Positions 48,904 through 62,522 of a DNA stretch of 64,000 nt are shown here, piece after piece. The notes under the pieces were generated by a model that did not search any database, was not told the DNA's origin, and saw nothing but the letters and a program-made list of their open reading frames with translations. Numbering within the stretch: position 1 is the first letter of the stretch; the number at the start of each line of letters is the position of its first letter. Source of the stretch: Burkholderiales bacterium (GTDB taxonomy: Bacteria > Pseudomonadota > Gammaproteobacteria > Burkholderiales > Burkholderiaceae_C); the NCBI GenBank assembly GCA_026954015.1, contig JAIXLP010000029.1, positions 4,778 through 68,777 of the forward strand, given 5' to 3'. The position numbers and the translations under genes are program-made.

Positions 48904-49282
48904 TGATCGCCCTCCCCTCGTTCATGGTCACCATGCCGCGCACGATACGGTAGAGGAACCAGATCGAGATCAGGCCCCAGGCGATCCAGCCCGGGAGCAC
49001 AAGGAAGACCCACAGCGGCGCGGTGACGATGTAGAGCACGCCCGCCCAGAGAACGCTGCGGATGCGCCACGAAAAATGGCTCGCCTGCCAGGTGCCGGCC
49101 GCCTCGCCTTTCTTGACCAGATCGATCACCAGCGCGATGACGAGCAGCGCCGCGCCCGATTGCGCGCCCGGCACCACCGCCGCGACGGCGACGATCAGGT
49201 GCAGGATGTAGCTGATCCAGCCTACGGTCTTGAGCGCCTGGGCGCGTTCGTTCGGCTCCACGTCGATGATGTCGCCACTCAT
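48896..49282 (-). CDS. DUF4870-type small membrane protein
   Basis: 128 residues from [13 protein letters not shown]. Three or four hydrophobic helices ([69 protein letters not shown]). The helix [11 protein letters not shown] between them resembles the DUF4870/YlbC-like family. It overlaps hisE by 4 bp and the patatin gene by 8 bp. No function known. Confidence 0.8.
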   Translation of the reverse strand: MSGDIIDVEPNERAQALKTVGWISYILHLIVAVAAVVPGAQSGAALLVIALVIDLVKKGEAAGTWQASHFSWRIRSVLWAGVLYIVTAPLWVFLVLPGWIAWGLISIWFLYRIVRGMVTMNEGRAINA

Positions 49283-49665
49283 GCCGTGCCTCCTTCCTCG
49301 CGCGCGCGCTCGGCCTGCTTGCGCAGCGCCTTTTCTTCCAGCCCGCTCATGCCCTCGCGGCGTTCGAGCTCGGCGATCACGTCGGCCGGGCCCAAGCCGT
49401 AGTAGGCGAGCGTGACCATGCCGTGAAACCACAGGTCGGCCATCTCGTACACGAGCTTGCCGCGGTCGGCGCCACCCTGCACATCCTTGGCGGCCATCAC
49501 CACCTCGGTGGCTTCCTCGCCCACCTTCTTGAGGAAGGCGTCCGGCCCCTGGGTGAGCAGCCGCGCGACGTAGCTCGTCGCCGGGTCGCCGCCGTTGGCC
49601 GGTTTGCGGCTTTCGATCACCGCAGCCAGCCGGGCCAGCGCGTCTTGGGATGTCATGGGCTTCAT
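49279..49665 (-). CDS. hisE: phosphoribosyl-ATP pyrophosphatase
   Basis: Second step of histidine synthesis. 128 residues of the MazG-like all-alpha fold: [14 protein letters not shown], then [14 protein letters not shown] with the metal-binding EExxE pattern, and [18 protein letters not shown] with a further Glu/Asp pair. Separate from hisI here (fused in E. coli). It overlaps the hisI stop by 4 bp. Confidence 0.95.
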   Translation of the reverse strand: MKPMTSQDALARLAAVIESRKPANGGDPATSYVARLLTQGPDAFLKKVGEEATEVVMAAKDVQGGADRGKLVYEMADLWFHGMVTLAYYGLGPADVIAELERREGMSGLEEKALRKQAERAREEGGTA

Positions 49666-50066
49666 TTGTAGATGGTGGCCGGGTCTTTCAAGACCGGATC
49701 GACCGTTTGCCAGGCGCCGTCGCGCAGCACGCGAAAGAAGCAGCTATGGCGCCCGGTGTGGCAGGCGATGCCCGGCACGTGGCCGGTCTGCGTCACCCTG
49801 AGCAGGATCACGTCCTCGTCGCAGTCCACGCGGATCTCGTGCACCTGCTGCACATTGCCGGATTCCTCGCCCTTGAACCAGAGCCTGCCGCGCGAGCGGC
49901 TGAAGTACACCGCGCGCCCGAGTTCGGCGGTTTTCGCCAGCGCCTCGCGATTCATCCAGGCGAACATGAGCACGTCGCCACTGCCCGCTTCCTGCGCGAT
50001 CACGGGCACCAGCCCCTGCGCGTCCCAGTGCACCTGGTCGAGCCAGTCGGTGGAGGTCTTGGTCAT
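49662..50066 (-). CDS. hisI: phosphoribosyl-AMP cyclohydrolase
   Basis: Third step of histidine synthesis, opening the adenine ring. 134 residues from [14 protein letters not shown]. Zinc and magnesium ligands are in [12 protein letters not shown] (Asp/Cys/Asp) and [12 protein letters not shown] dispersed repeat separates it from hisF. Confidence 0.95.
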   Translation of the reverse strand: MTKTSTDWLDQVHWDAQGLVPVIAQEAGSGDVLMFAWMNREALAKTAELGRAVYFSRSRGRLWFKGEESGNVQQVHEIRVDCDEDVILLRVTQTGHVPGIACHTGRHSCFFRVLRDGAWQTVDPVLKDPATIYK

Positions 50067-50074
50067 CCTGCAAG

Positions 50075-50133
50075 TATCAATAAGAGAGCTGCCAGCGCTT
50101 GCCCAGCAAGCGCCAGAGGCCAATTTGGTCCAT
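50075..50133. repeat. dispersed ~55-bp repeat, copy B
   Basis: Fills the hisF-hisI gap: AGCTGCCAGCGCTTGCCC, then AGCAAGCGCCAGAGGCCAAT. The arms GCGCTTGC and GCAAGCGC are perfectly complementary, so it can form a small hairpin in the his mRNA. Closest to copy A. Confidence 0.7.
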
Positions 50134-50140
50134 ATTTCTG

Positions 50141-50934
<794 letters not shown>

Positions 50935-50935
<1 letters not shown>

Positions 50936-51678
50936 CAGGCGTCCCCCAGCTCGTCCGCGCGCTGCTGCGCGGCGGAAAAATCCAGGTCGCCGGAATAGAT
51001 CGCGCGCCCGCAGATCACGCCTTCGACGCCCTCGTCCTCGACCGCGCACAGCGCCTCGATGTCGGCCATGCCCGCAAGCCCGCCCGAGGCGATCACCGGA
51101 ATGGTGAGCGCCTGCGCCAGCCGCACCGTCGCCTCGACGTTGATGCCGGTGAGCATGCCGTCGCGCCCGATGTCGGTGTAGATCACGGATTCCACTCCCC
51201 AGCCCTCGAACTTGCGCGCCAGGTCAACCACCTCGTGGCCCGTGAGCTTGCTCCAGCCGTCGGTGGCCACCTTGCCGTCCTTGGCGTCGAGCCCGACGAT
51301 CACGTGGCCGCCGAACGCGCTGCACGCATCCTGCAGAAAGCCGGGGCTCTTCACCGCGGCGGTGCCGATGATGACGTACTCCAGCCCCGCGTCCAGGTAG
51401 AGCTCGATCGTGTCCAGGTCGCGGATGCCGCCGCCGAGCTGCACCGGGATGTCGCCCCCCACCGCCTTGAGGATGGACTTGATCGCCGCGCGGTTCTTCG
51501 GCTGCCCGGCAAACGCGCCATTGAGGTCGACGAGGTGCAGCCGCCGCGCGCCGGCGTCCAGCCACTTGAGCGCCATCTCCACCGGGTCGTCGCCGAAGGT
51601 GGTGGCTTGTTTCATGTCGCCTTGCTTGAGGCGCACGCAGTGTCCGTCCTTGAGATCGATGGCAGGGATGAGCAACAT
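50935..51678 (-). CDS. hisA: ProFAR isomerase
   Basis: Fourth step of histidine synthesis, an Amadori rearrangement. 247 residues of (beta/alpha)8 barrel related to His[18 protein letters not shown] carries the first catalytic Asp (residue 8) and [12 protein letters not shown] the second (near 130). Followed by hisF with coupled translation. Confidence 0.96.
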
Positions 51679-51696
51679 GGGAAAAGCGTTCTGCAG

Positions 51697-51748
51697 TGAG
51701 CGTTTGGCCGTGAGCAGGGAAGCCTTGGCGCCAAACGCTAAACGCTCA
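51697..51748. repeat. inverted repeat in the hisH-hisA gap
   Basis: AGCGTTTGGC (51699-51708) and GCCAAACGCT (51730-51739) are perfect 10-base arms; AAACGCTCA follows as an extra partial arm. In RNA this gives a strong hairpin between hisH and hisA without a T-tract, so it may be an RNA-stabilising or repeat element and not a terminator. Confidence 0.6.
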
Positions 51749-51761
51749 ACGCCCAGCCTCC

Positions 51762-52424
51762 TCAGGGTTTCCAGTGCAGGAAGTTGCGATAGAGCTGCAG
51801 CCCCTGGGCCGCACTTTTTTCGGGGTGAAACTGGGTGGCGAAAAGATTATCACGCGCCACGGCGGCTGCAAAGGGTCCGCCATAGTCGCTTTCACCCACC
51901 CCATGACCTGGATCCAGCGGGCGGGCGTAGTAGCTGTGCACGAAATAGAAGAAGCCTTCGTCGGGCACGCCCTGCCACAGTGGGTGCGCATGGCCGCCGT
52001 GGCGCATCTGGCGCACGCGGTTCCAGCCCATGTGCGGCACCTTGTAGCGGCTGCCGTCGGGCTGGCGGCGGCCTGCCAGGTCAAAGCGCAGCACCTGCCC
52101 GGGGATCAGGTTCAGGCCGTCCACATCGCCCTCGGCGCTGTGCGTGAGCAGCATCTGCATGCCGACGCACACGCCGAACAGCGGGCGCCGCGCCGCAGCC
52201 TCCAGCACCGCGGCGCGCAGGCCCGAGGCGGCGAGCTCATGCATGCAGTCGGGCATCGCACCCTGCCCTGGCAGCACCAGGCGGTCGGCCGCGCGCACCA
52301 CATCGGCGTCGGCGGTCACCACCACGTTCCAGCCCTCGCCGCTGGCGGCCGTGCGCACGGCCTGCGCTACCGAGCGCAGGTTGCCCATGCCGTAGTCCAC
52401 GACCGCAACGGTATTCGCTTGCAT
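51762..52424 (-). CDS. hisH: imidazole glycerol phosphate synthase, glutaminase subunit
   Basis: Class I glutamine amidotransferase feeding ammonia to HisF. 220 residues. The nucleophile Cys is in GVCVGMQML near residue 87, and the His/Glu pair in [12 protein letters not shown] near 200. N-terminus [12 protein letters not shown] is typical. Confidence 0.96.
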   Translation of the reverse strand: MQANTVAVVDYGMGNLRSVAQAVRTAASGEGWNVVVTADADVVRAADRLVLPGQGAMPDCMHELAASGLRAAVLEAAARRPLFGVCVGMQMLLTHSAEGDVDGLNLIPGQVLRFDLAGRRQPDGSRYKVPHMGWNRVRQMRHGGHAHPLWQGVPDEGFFYFVHSYYARPLDPGHGVGESDYGGPFAAAVARDNLFATQFHPEKSAAQGLQLYRNFLHWKP

Positions 52425-52479
52425 GTTTGTAGCTGCTCGCGCTTGCTGGGCAAGCGCTGGAGGGCGATTGAGATCAGAA
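52422..52479. repeat. dispersed ~55-bp repeat, copy C
   Basis: Between hisB and hisH: TAGCTGCTCGCGCTTGCTG, then GGCAAGCGCTGGAGGGCGAT. It overlaps the first codon of hisH and stops at the hisB stop, so it fills the whole intergenic space. Confidence 0.7.
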
Positions 52480-52481
52480 CC

Positions 52482-53105
52482 TCAGAGGGTCCCCTTGGTC
52501 GAGGGAATCACGCCGCTGGCGCGCGGGTCCCGTTCGAGCGCGGCGCGCAGCGCACGCGCGAAGGCCTTGAACACCGTCTCGCACTGGTGGTGCGCATTCG
52601 CGCCCTTGAGGTTGTCGATGTGCAGCGTCACGCCCGCATGGTTCACGAAGCCCTGGAAGAACTCGTGCACGAGCTGCGTGTCGAGGCCGCCGATCATCGC
52701 GGCGGTGAACGCAATGTCGATGTGCAGCCCCGGCCGGCCGGAAAAGTCGATCACCACGCGCGAGAGCGCTTCATCGAGCGGCACGTAGGCGTGGCCGTAG
52801 CGGCGTATGCCTTTCTTGTCGCCCACCGCGCGCGCGAACGCCTGGCCCAGCGTGATGCCCACGTCTTCCACGCTGTGGTGGCCGTCGATGTGCAGGTCGC
52901 CGTCGCACTGCACCTCCAGGTCGATGAGGCCGTGGCGCGCGATCTGCTCGAGCATGTGGTCGAAGAACCCGATGCCCGTGTTGAGCCGCGCCTGCCCGGT
53001 ACCGTCGAGGTTGACGCGCACGCGGATGCGCGTCTCCGCCGTGTTGCGGCTGACCTCGGCGACGCGGTCAGTGACGGTCGAGGTAACGAGTGCGGATGAG
53101 GTCAT
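52482..53105 (-). CDS. hisB: imidazoleglycerol-phosphate dehydratase
   Basis: Sixth step of histidine synthesis. 207 residues, monofunctional (no phosphatase half as in E. coli). Manganese-binding motifs are [11 protein letters not shown] near residue 82 and [15 protein letters not shown] near 175. [14 protein letters not shown] is also present. The start overlaps the hisC stop by 4 bp. Confidence 0.96.
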   Translation of the reverse strand: MTSSALVTSTVTDRVAEVSRNTAETRIRVRVNLDGTGQARLNTGIGFFDHMLEQIARHGLIDLEVQCDGDLHIDGHHSVEDVGITLGQAFARAVGDKKGIRRYGHAYVPLDEALSRVVIDFSGRPGLHIDIAFTAAMIGGLDTQLVHEFFQGFVNHAGVTLHIDNLKGANAHHQCETVFKAFARALRAALERDPRASGVIPSTKGTL

Positions 53106-54211
53106 AGCGAGGCGGCGAGCGCGTCCAGCATGGCGGTGTTTTCGTCGGCGGTGCCCACGGTCAGACGCAGGCAGTTGGCTAGCAACGGGTGCATTGTAGA
53201 AACGTTCTTCACGAGCACCCCGCGCTCGCGCATCCCGGCGAACGCGCGCGGCGCATCGGGCACGCGCACGAGGATCATGTTGGCCTCGCTCGCGAACGCA
53301 TGCACGCCGGGCAGGCGCGCCAGCGCCGCGAAGATGCGCGCGCGCTGCGCACGGATGTCGGCCGCCTGCGCGTCGAACACGCTGGCGTGCTCGAGCGCGA
53401 ACAGCGCGCATTCGGCGTTGAGCACGCTCACGTTGTAGGGCGGGCGCACCTTGTCGAGCTCGGCCACCAGCGCGGCCTCGCCCATGAGGTAGCCGATGCG
53501 CGCGCCCGCGATGCCGAATTTGCTGAGCGTGCGCAGCACCAGCACGTGGCGGTGGCGCGCGGGCGCGGCGCGCACCGACGCCATCCAGCTGCGCGCGGCA
53601 AACGGCTGGTAGGCCTCGTCGACCACCACGAACCCGCCCTGCGCACCCTGCGCCGCGATGATGCGCGCCATCGCGCCCTCGTCCCAGAGCGTGCCGCTCG
53701 GGTTGTTGGGGTAGGCCAGGTAGACGATGCTGGGACGCTGGCGCGCGATGGCGTCGAGCATCGCGGGCTCGTCGAGCTCGAAGTCCGGCGTGAGAGCAAC
53801 GCCCGTGTAAGACAGGCCCTGGAGCCTGGCGCTCATCGCGTACATCACGAAACCCGGCTCGGGCGCGAGGATGCCCGCGCCCGGCACGTCGCACGCAAGC
53901 GCGAGCAGGCCGATGAGCTCGTCCGAGCCGTTGCCCAGCATCAGCGACCAGCCCTCGGGCGGCGCCGCGTAGGCGTGCAGCGCGGCGCGCAGCTCGTCCA
54001 GGCGCGCGCCGGGATAGCGGTTGACTGCCACCTGCCCGAGCCGCGCGCCCAGCTCGGCCTGCAACTCGGGCGAAAGCCGATGCGGGTTCTCCATCGCATC
54101 GAGCTTGATCATGCCGCGCGACTCCTGCACCGCGTAGGCGTGCATGCCCTTCACATCGTGGCGCAGGCGCGCAAGGGCGGGGAGGTCGGCAGCGATCGTC
54201 GGGTTTTGCAT
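53102..54211 (-). CDS. hisC: histidinol-phosphate aminotransferase
   Basis: PLP-dependent transamination of imidazole acetol phosphate. 369 residues of class I/II aminotransferase. Key motifs: LGNGSDELI near 96, [11 protein letters not shown] near 168, [11 protein letters not shown] near 200, and the PLP lysine in [15 protein letters not shown] near 230. The next upstream gene on this strand is gor, 27 bp away, which interrupts the his series. Confidence 0.95.
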   Translation of the reverse strand: MQNPTIAADLPALARLRHDVKGMHAYAVQESRGMIKLDAMENPHRLSPELQAELGARLGQVAVNRYPGARLDELRAALHAYAAPPEGWSLMLGNGSDELIGLLALACDVPGAGILAPEPGFVMYAMSARLQGLSYTGVALTPDFELDEPAMLDAIARQRPSIVYLAYPNNPSGTLWDEGAMARIIAAQGAQGGFVVVDEAYQPFAARSWMASVRAAPARHRHVLVLRTLSKFGIAGARIGYLMGEAALVAELDKVRPPYNVSVLNAECALFALEHASVFDAQAADIRAQRARIFAALARLPGVHAFASEANMILVRVPDAPRAFAGMRERGVLVKNVSTMHPLLANCLRLTVGTADENTAMLDALAASL

Positions 54212-54238
54212 GCGCGAAGTCTACGGCCTGACGGGACG

Positions 54239-55591
54239 CTAGCGCATCGTGACGAATTCTTCGGCCGCCGTGGGGTGGATGGCCACGGTGGCGTCAAAGT
54301 CCCGCTTCGTCGCGCCCATCTTGAGCGCCACGGCAAAGCCCTGCAGCATCTCGTCCATGCCGAAGCCTATGCCGTGGATGCCGACGATGCGCTCCTCGGC
54401 ACCGGCGCACACGAGCTTCATGCGCGCCGGCTGGCGGTGGCGCGTGACCGCGCTGTACATCGCGGTGAACGACGAGGTGTAGACCTTCACCGCGGTGTCG
54501 CCGTAGCGCTCGCGCGCCTGCGGCTCGGTGAGACCCACGGTGCCTATCGGCGGATGGCTGAACACCACGGTGGGGATGTTCTCGTAATCCAGGTGCTCCT
54601 CGGCCTTGCCGTTGAAGAGCCGCTCGGACAGTCGCCGCCCGGCCGCCACGGCCACCGGCGTCAGCTCCACGCGCCCGGTCACATCGCCCACGGCGTAGAT
54701 GCCCGGGACATTGGTGTTCTGGTACTTGTCCACCGCGACGCAGCCCCGCTCGTCGAGCGCCACGCCCGCGGCCTCAAGGTTGAGCTGCGCCGTGCGCGGC
54801 GCGCGGCCTATGGCCCAGACCACGCAGTCGGCCACGTGTTCGCTGCCATCGGCCAGAGAGAGCGTGAGGCTGCCATCGGCGTTCCTGCGCAGCGCCTTGG
54901 GCACAGCCTGGGTGTGCAGCTTCGGGCCCTCGGCGCGCATCGCCTCCACGAGCGTGTCGCTCAGCATGGGGTCGAAGTGGCGCAGCGGCGCGTGCCGGCG
55001 CACGAAGAGCCCGGTGTGCGCGCCCAGCGCCTGGAACACCCCCGCCAGCTCGACCGCGATGTAGCCCGCGCCCACGACCGCGACGCGCCGCGGCAGCGCG
55101 TCCAGCGCAAAGAAGCCGTCGGAATCGATGCCGAGCTCGGCCCCGGGAAGGTCCGGCCACCGCGAGTGGCCCCCGGTGGCGATCAGGATGTGGTCGGCGG
55201 TGAGCCGCTCGCCCTGCACCTCGACAGTGCGCGCGTCGACGAAGCGCGCCAGGCCCGCGATCACCTCGACGCCGTTCTTCGCCATGCCGCCGCGGTACGA
55301 GGCATGGATGCGCTCGATGTACGCGCTGCGGCTTGCGACCAGCGTGGACCAGTCGAAGCGGTTCACCGTGGTGTCGAAGCCGTAGTCCGGCCCGTACAGG
55401 CGGATTGCGTCGGCGATCTGCCCCGCGTGCCACATGACCTTCTTGGGCACGCAGCCCACGTTCACGCAGGTGCCTCCGATCGCGCCCGCCTCCACCAATG
55501 CCACGCGCCGACCGTGCATCGCCGCGCGGTTGGCCGAAGCGATGCCGCCGCTGCCGCCGCCCATCACGAGGTAATCGTAGTGTTTCATCAC
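54239..55591 (-). CDS. gor: glutathione-disulfide reductase
   Basis: NADPH-dependent reduction of glutathione disulfide. 450 residues. FAD-binding [14 protein letters not shown] near the N-terminus, the redox pair in [13 protein letters not shown] near residue 40, NADPH-binding [13 protein letters not shown] near 172, and the dimer-interface catalytic His in IHPTAAEEF at the end. It lies between hisC and benE in a place where many relatives keep only his genes. Two Met codons lie at the start (55591 or 55588). Confidence 0.94.
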   Translation of the reverse strand: MMKHYDYLVMGGGSGGIASANRAAMHGRRVALVEAGAIGGTCVNVGCVPKKVMWHAGQIADAIRLYGPDYGFDTTVNRFDWSTLVASRSAYIERIHASYRGGMAKNGVEVIAGLARFVDARTVEVQGERLTADHILIATGGHSRWPDLPGAELGIDSDGFFALDALPRRVAVVGAGYIAVELAGVFQALGAHTGLFVRRHAPLRHFDPMLSDTLVEAMRAEGPKLHTQAVPKALRRNADGSLTLSLADGSEHVADCVVWAIGRAPRTAQLNLEAAGVALDERGCVAVDKYQNTNVPGIYAVGDVTGRVELTPVAVAAGRRLSERLFNGKAEEHLDYENIPTVVFSHPPIGTVGLTEPQARERYGDTAVKVYTSSFTAMYSAVTRHRQPARMKLVCAGAEERIVGIHGIGFGMDEMLQGFAVALKMGATKRDFDATVAIHPTAAEEFVTMR

Positions 55592-55652
55592 CGCCTTCGA
55601 AAAATGCCTCGTCGATCATAGTGCGCGCTGGCGCCTTGGGCACAATGCGCCG

Positions 55653-56900
55653 ATGCCCCCAAACCCGAGTGCGCCCGCGATCCTTGAGCCCATCCACCGG
55701 CCGCTGCCGGGTCTGGCGCAGATGCGCGCGGACACGGGCGGCCTGTACCTGGCCAACGCACTCATCGCGTTCATCTTCGCCGCCTCGGGCCCGGTCGCGA
55801 TCATCCTGGCCGTGGGCCTGCGCGGGGGGCTGTCCGAGGCCGATCTGGCGTCGTGGATCTTTGGCGCGTTCTTTCTGAACGGCCTCATCACGCTGCTGTT
55901 CTGCACCCTCTACCGCCAGCCGCTCGCGTTCTTCTGGACCATACCCGGCACGGTGCTCGTCGGCCCGGCGCTCGCGCACCTGAGCTGGCCCGAGGTGATC
56001 GGTGCGTTCCACGCCACTGGCCTGCTGATGCTGCTGCTGGGCCTGTCGGGCTGGGTGCGCCGCGCCATGCGCGCGGTGCCCATGCCGATCGTGATGGCGA
56101 TGGTGGCGGGCGTGTTCCTGCGCTTCGGGCTCGACCTGGTGTACGCGGTGCGCGACGGCTTCTGGATCGCGGCCCCCATGGTCACCGCGTTCGTCGTGCT
56201 CGGCGCGCTGCCCCGCTGGGGGCGGCGCCTGCCGCCGCTGATCGGCGCGCTGCTCGTGGGCGCCGCGGCCATCGCGCTGCTGGGCGCCTTCCAGCCCCGG
56301 CCCGGGGCGCTGCAGACCTTCATGGCGCCGCACCTGTACACGCCGCAGTTTTCCTGGAACGCGATGGTCGAGCTCGTCATACCGCTGGCGATCACGGTGC
56401 TCGTGGTGCAGAACGGCCAAGGCATCGCGGTGCTCGACGCGGCCGGGCACCAGGCGCCGATCAACGCGATCACCGTGGCCTGCGGCGCGGGCTCCATCGT
56501 CGCGGCGCTGTTCGGCACCGTCTCCACCTGCCTCACCGGGCCGGTGAACGCGATCATTTCAAGCGAGGGCGAGCGCCGGCGCCACTACACCGCGGGCATT
56601 GCGGTGGGCGTGCTCGCGCTCGCGTTCGGGCTCATGGCGCCGCTGTTCACGCGGCTGTTGCTGGCCACGCCGCCGGCCTTCATCGGCGCGCTTGCGGGGC
56701 TGGCGATGCTGCGCGTGCTGCAGACGGCGTTCACGGTGTCGTTTCGCGACCGCTTCGCGCTCGGCGCGCTCGTGACGCTGCTCGTCACCGTGGCCGACGT
56801 GCCGATCTTCAACATCGGCGCGCCGTTCTGGGCGCTGGTGATCGGCTACGTGGTCTCGCGCCTGCTCGAACGCGCGGACTTCGAGGCCACCCGCGCCTGA
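55653..56900 (+). CDS. benE: BenE-family transporter
   Basis: 415 residues with about twelve hydrophobic helices of the benzoate:proton symporter type (BenE). Motifs include the family-typical SGPVAIILAVGLRGGLSEADLASW (quoted in parts: SGPVAIILAVG, LSEADLASW), FFWTIPGTVLVGPAL, and VVQNGQGIAVLDAAGH near 255. The only plus-strand gene between gor and hisD. No benzoate catabolic genes are nearby, so the true substrate is uncertain. Confidence 0.88.
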   Translation: MPPNPSAPAILEPIHRPLPGLAQMRADTGGLYLANALIAFIFAASGPVAIILAVGLRGGLSEADLASWIFGAFFLNGLITLLFCTLYRQPLAFFWTIPGTVLVGPALAHLSWPEVIGAFHATGLLMLLLGLSGWVRRAMRAVPMPIVMAMVAGVFLRFGLDLVYAVRDGFWIAAPMVTAFVVLGALPRWGRRLPPLIGALLVGAAAIALLGAFQPRPGALQTFMAPHLYTPQFSWNAMVELVIPLAITVLVVQNGQGIAVLDAAGHQAPINAITVACGAGSIVAALFGTVSTCLTGPVNAIISSEGERRRHYTAGIAVGVLALAFGLMAPLFTRLLLATPPAFIGALAGLAMLRVLQTAFTVSFRDRFALGALVTLLVTVADVPIFNIGAPFWALVIGYVVSRLLERADFEATRA

Positions 56901-56906
56901 AACGGC

Positions 56907-58229
56907 TCAATCGCGCTTGAGTCGCAGCTCGGCGGCGCGGGCGTGCGCCTGCAGGCCTTCGCCGTGGGCCAGCACGCTCGCGATGCGCCCGAGCCGCTGC
57001 GCGCCCTGCTCGCTCACCTCGATGAGGCTGGTGCGCTTCTGGAAGTCGTACACGCCCAGCGGGCTGGAAAAGCGCGCGGTGCCGCTGGTGGGCAGCACGT
57101 GGTTGGGGCCGGCGCAGTAGTCGCCGAGCGACTCGGTCGTCCAGGCGCCCAGGAAGATCGCGCCCGCGTGCCGCAGCAGCGGCTCCCAGCGGTGCGGATC
57201 GCGGCTGGAGATTTCGAGGTGCTCGGGTGCGATGCGGTTGCTGAGCGCACAGGCTTCTTCCATGCTGCGCGTGTGGATCATCGCGCCGCGCCCCGCGAGG
57301 CTGCGCGCGATGATCCCGGCGCGCGGCAGCGCGGGCAGCAGCCGCTGCATCGCAGCGAGCACCGCGTCGATGTAGGCGGCGTCCGGGCACAGCAGGATGG
57401 ATTGGGCGAGCTCGTCGTGCTCGGCCTGGCTGAAGAGGTCCATCGCCACCCAGTCGGCGGGCGTGCTGCCGTCGGCGAGCACGAGGATTTCGCTCGGCCC
57501 CGCGATCATGTCGATGCCCACCTGGCCGAACACGCGTTTCTTGGCGCTGGCCACATAGGCGTTGCCGGGGCCGGTGATCTTGTCCACCCGGGGCACCGTG
57601 GCCGTGCCCCAGGCGAGCGCCGCCACGGCCTGCGCGCCGCCCACGGTAAAGCCCCGCGTCACGCCCGCGAGGTAGGCGGCGGCCAGCACCAGCGGGTTCT
57701 TCTCGCCACCGGGCGTGGGCACCATCATGACGATCTCGGGCACGCCCGCCACCTGCGCGGGGATGGCGTTCATGAGCACGCTGCTCGGGTACGCGGCCTT
57801 GCCGCCGGGCACGTAGATGCCCACGCGGTCCAGCGGCGTGACCTTCTGGCCCAGCAGCGTGCCGTCTTCGTCGCGGTAGCTCCAGCTTTCGCCGCAGGCC
57901 TTCTTCTGCGCCTCGTGGTAGCGGCGCACGCGGTCGGCGGCGGCAGCCAGCGCCTCGCGCTGCGCGGCGGGCAGGCCGTCGTGCGCGGCCTTCAGTTCGG
58001 CCTGCGTGAGTTCGAGCGCGGCCATGCCCGGCGCCTGCAAACCATCAAAGCGCGCGGTGTATTCCAGCACCGCCGCGTCGCCGCGTTCGCGCACGTCGGC
58101 GAGGATGTCTGCCACGCGCTGCTCGATCGCCGCGTCCTGCTCAGCGGACCAGTGCAGGCGTGCCGCGAAATCTTGCTCAAAAGTGGCTGAAACCGTTGAC
58201 AGACGCGCGGGAGCAGCTAGCAATTGCAT
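56907..58229 (-). CDS. hisD: histidinol dehydrogenase
   Basis: Last two oxidations of histidine synthesis, zinc-dependent. 440 residues. [19 protein letters not shown] near 135, [15 protein letters not shown] near 218, [11 protein letters not shown] near 243, and the catalytic Glu/His region IAPEHLEI near 335. It follows hisG by 1 bp on the same strand. The N-terminus ([19 protein letters not shown]) is encoded by sequence faintly like the dispersed repeat. Confidence 0.96.
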   Translation of the reverse strand: MQLLAAPARLSTVSATFEQDFAARLHWSAEQDAAIEQRVADILADVRERGDAAVLEYTARFDGLQAPGMAALELTQAELKAAHDGLPAAQREALAAAADRVRRYHEAQKKACGESWSYRDEDGTLLGQKVTPLDRVGIYVPGGKAAYPSSVLMNAIPAQVAGVPEIVMMVPTPGGEKNPLVLAAAYLAGVTRGFTVGGAQAVAALAWGTATVPRVDKITGPGNAYVASAKKRVFGQVGIDMIAGPSEILVLADGSTPADWVAMDLFSQAEHDELAQSILLCPDAAYIDAVLAAMQRLLPALPRAGIIARSLAGRGAMIHTRSMEEACALSNRIAPEHLEISSRDPHRWEPLLRHAGAIFLGAWTTESLGDYCAGPNHVLPTSGTARFSSPLGVYDFQKRTSLIEVSEQGAQRLGRIASVLAHGEGLQAHARAAELRLKRD

Positions 58230-58230
58230 A

Positions 58231-58877
58231 TCAATCCTTGCGGATCGCGGATTCGAACGCGCCGATGATCTCGCGCAGCCGCGCCTGCTTGAGCTTGAAC
58301 GCCGCCTGGTTCACGACGAGGTGGCTGCTGATGTCCATGATGCGCTCGACCTCGACGAGGTGGTTGGCCTTGAGCGTGTTGCCCGTGGAAACCAGATCGA
58401 CGATCGCATCCGCCAGCCCCGTGAGCGGCGCCAGCTCCATGCTGCCGTAGAGCTTGATGAGGTCCACGTGCACGCCCTTGCCCGCGAAGAAGTCGCGCGC
58501 GATGCTGGTGTACTTGGTCGCCACGCGCAGGCGCGCGCCCTGGTGCACCGCGTGCCGGTAATCAAAGTCGGAGCGCACCGCGACGCTCACGTGGCATTTG
58601 GCGATGCGCAGATCGAGCGGCCTGAAGAGCCCCTGCCCGCCGTGCTCGATGAGCGTGTCCTTGCCGGTCACGCCCAGGTCCGCGCCGCCGTACTCGACGT
58701 AGGTGGGCACGTCGGTGGCGCGCACCAGCACCACGCGCACGCCCTCCTGGTTGGTCGGCAGGATCAGCTTGCGCGTCTTCTCCGGGTCTTCGAGCACCGC
58801 GATGCCCGCGGCGGCCAGCAGCGGCAGCGTCTCGTCGAAGATGCGGCCCTTGGAGAGCGCGAGCGTGATCGGTGGCG

Positions 58878-58881
<4 letters not shown>
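58231..58881 (-). CDS. hisG: ATP phosphoribosyltransferase, short form
   Basis: First, feedback-controlled step of histidine synthesis. 216 residues from [17 protein letters not shown], with [14 protein letters not shown] near 70 and the PRPP-binding segment [18 protein letters not shown] near 160. It lacks the C-terminal regulatory domain of long HisG, so it needs a HisZ partner, which is not in this window. The start overlaps the murA stop by 4 bp. Confidence 0.96.
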
Positions 58882-60152
<1,271 letters not shown>

Positions 60153-60162
60153 TTTTCTACGT

Positions 60163-60213
60163 CAAATCAGGGCGCAGCGCTTGCTGGACAAGCGCCACCA
60201 GCTATGAATCTTG
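60163..60213. repeat. dispersed ~55-bp repeat, copy D (inverted)
   Basis: On the minus strand it reads TAGCTGGTGGCGCTTGTCC, then AGCAAGCGCTGCGCCCTGAT. It fills the ibaG-murA gap. Confidence 0.65.
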
Positions 60214-60216
60214 TAA

Positions 60217-60462
60217 TCAGCCCTGCCGGGCCTGTTCCCACTCGGCGGGCGTGAAGGTCTTCATGGAGAGCGCGTGCAGCGCCTCGCTGTCCATGTGCGC
60301 GCGCACCGCGCCGTACACCTGCTGGTGGCGCTGGATCGGGCGCTTGCCTTCGAACGCCGCCGACACGATGACCGCGTACCAGTGGTGCCCGTCGCCATCG
60401 ATCTCAATGTGCTCGCACGCCAACTGGTCGGTGATGAGTTGCCTGATGTCGTCCGCATTCAT
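60217..60462 (-). CDS. ibaG: BolA-family protein IbaG
   Basis: 81 residues of BolA/YrbA type: DIRQLITDQLACEHIEIDGDGHHW, then VSAAFEGKRPIQRHQQVYGAV and LHALSMKTFTPAEW (quoted in parts EIDGDGHHW, FEGKRPIQRHQ, LHALSMKTFTP). Such proteins form Fe-S-bridged complexes with monothiol glutaredoxins. Next to murA as in many proteobacteria. Confidence 0.92.
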   Translation of the reverse strand: MNADDIRQLITDQLACEHIEIDGDGHHWYAVIVSAAFEGKRPIQRHQQVYGAVRAHMDSEALHALSMKTFTPAEWEQARQG

Positions 60463-60480
60463 GTCGGCCTCCGGTAAATC

Positions 60481-61232
60481 TCAGTTGCGTAACTTGTAGC
60501 CCGAGCGCAGCAGGTGCAGCGTGAGCCCGCTGATCACAGCCCACGCCAGGCCAACCACGGCCAGGCTTACCCACGGCGAGATGTCGCTCACGCCGAAGAA
60601 CCCATAGCGAAAACCGTCCACCATGTAGAAGAACGGGTTGAGCTGGCTCACGCCCTGCCAGAACGGCGGCAGCGAGTTGATCGAATAGAACACGCCCGAG
60701 AGGAAGGTCATGGGCACGATCACGAAATTCTGGAACGTCGCCATGTGGTCGAACTTGTCGGCCCACAGGCCCGCGATCACGCCCAGCGACGCAAGCAGCC
60801 CCGCCCCCAGCAGCGCGAACACCAGGCTCCACCACGGCGCGGCAAACCCCGTGTCCGCATAGAACAGCGTGGCCGCGAACACCCCCAGCCCCACCACCAG
60901 TCCGCGCACCACCGACGAGCCCACATAGGCCGTGAACCACGCCCAGTGCGACAGCGGCGTGAGCTGGATGAACACCAGGTTGCCCATGATCTTGCTTTGC
61001 ACGAGGCTCGACGAGCTGTTGGCGAAGCTGTTTTGCAGCACGCTCATCATCACGAGGCCGGGCACGAGGAACGCGGTGTAGCTCAGATGCCCGTACACCT
61101 GCAGCCGGTCTTCGAGCACGTGGCCGAAGATCAAGAGGTACAGCATCGAGGTGACGACGGGCGCGACCACCGTCTGGAACGCCACCTTCCAGAAGCGCAG
61201 CAGTTCCTTGTAGAACAGCGTCTGCCAGCCGT

Positions 61233-61236
<4 letters not shown>
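60481..61236 (-). CDS. ABC-2 type transporter permease
   Basis: 251 residues, GTG start overlapping the ATPase stop (GTGA). Six hydrophobic helices of the ABC-2 family, including FQTVVAPVVTSMLYLLIFG near the N-terminus and the family motif region FLSGVFYSINSLPPFWQ near 180. It forms an exporter with the ATPase encoded just upstream, like YadH/YadG. The pair sits between ibaG and mlaB in the order normal for betaproteobacteria. The substrate is unknown. Confidence 0.9.
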
Positions 61237-62162
<926 letters not shown>

Positions 62163-62237
62163 GGCAAACCGCGCATTTTAGCGGCAGCCCCATGCGCCAC
62201 GGTGGCGCCCGGCTGATGTCCGCGCACCCGCCGGACG

Positions 62238-62510
62238 TCAATCGACCGCAGGCAGGAGCTCGTGCACGCCGTAGAGCTGCGCCAGCTGCGCCAGCGACGC
62301 CGGCAACGCCTTCACCACCAGCCCCCTGTCGCCATAAAGCGCCGTGCGCCGGCATTCGAGCAGCACCGCCAGCGCCGAGCTGTCGAACGTCGCGAGCGCC
62401 GAGCCATCGACGACCACCTGCGAGCCCGTCTCGGCCTGCAGCGCCTGCAGCAGCAATTGCAGGCAGGCGCCCGCCTGCGCATGCGTGAGCTCGGGTGGCA
62501 GCACCAGCAT
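62238..62510 (-). CDS. mlaB: STAS-domain protein MlaB
   Basis: 90 residues, a lone STAS domain: VVVDGSALATFDSSALAVLLECRR contains the conserved Ser at the domain's activating helix. It binds the MlaF ATPase of the phospholipid transporter in known systems. 12 bp after mlaC. Confidence 0.88.
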   Translation of the reverse strand: MLVLPPELTHAQAGACLQLLLQALQAETGSQVVVDGSALATFDSSALAVLLECRRTALYGDRGLVVKALPASLAQLAQLYGVHELLPAVD

Positions 62511-62522
62511 GACGGCCGCGCC

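Noticed and set aside
53189..55621. 810-codon plus-strand open frame across hisC and gor
   Set aside because: It is antisense to two enzymes with intact catalytic motifs and is His/Arg-rich shadow sequence.
58163..58229. Possible sixth copy of the dispersed repeat at the hisD N-terminus
   Set aside because: Only the TAGCTGCTC core and scattered positions match; too weak to call without alignment.
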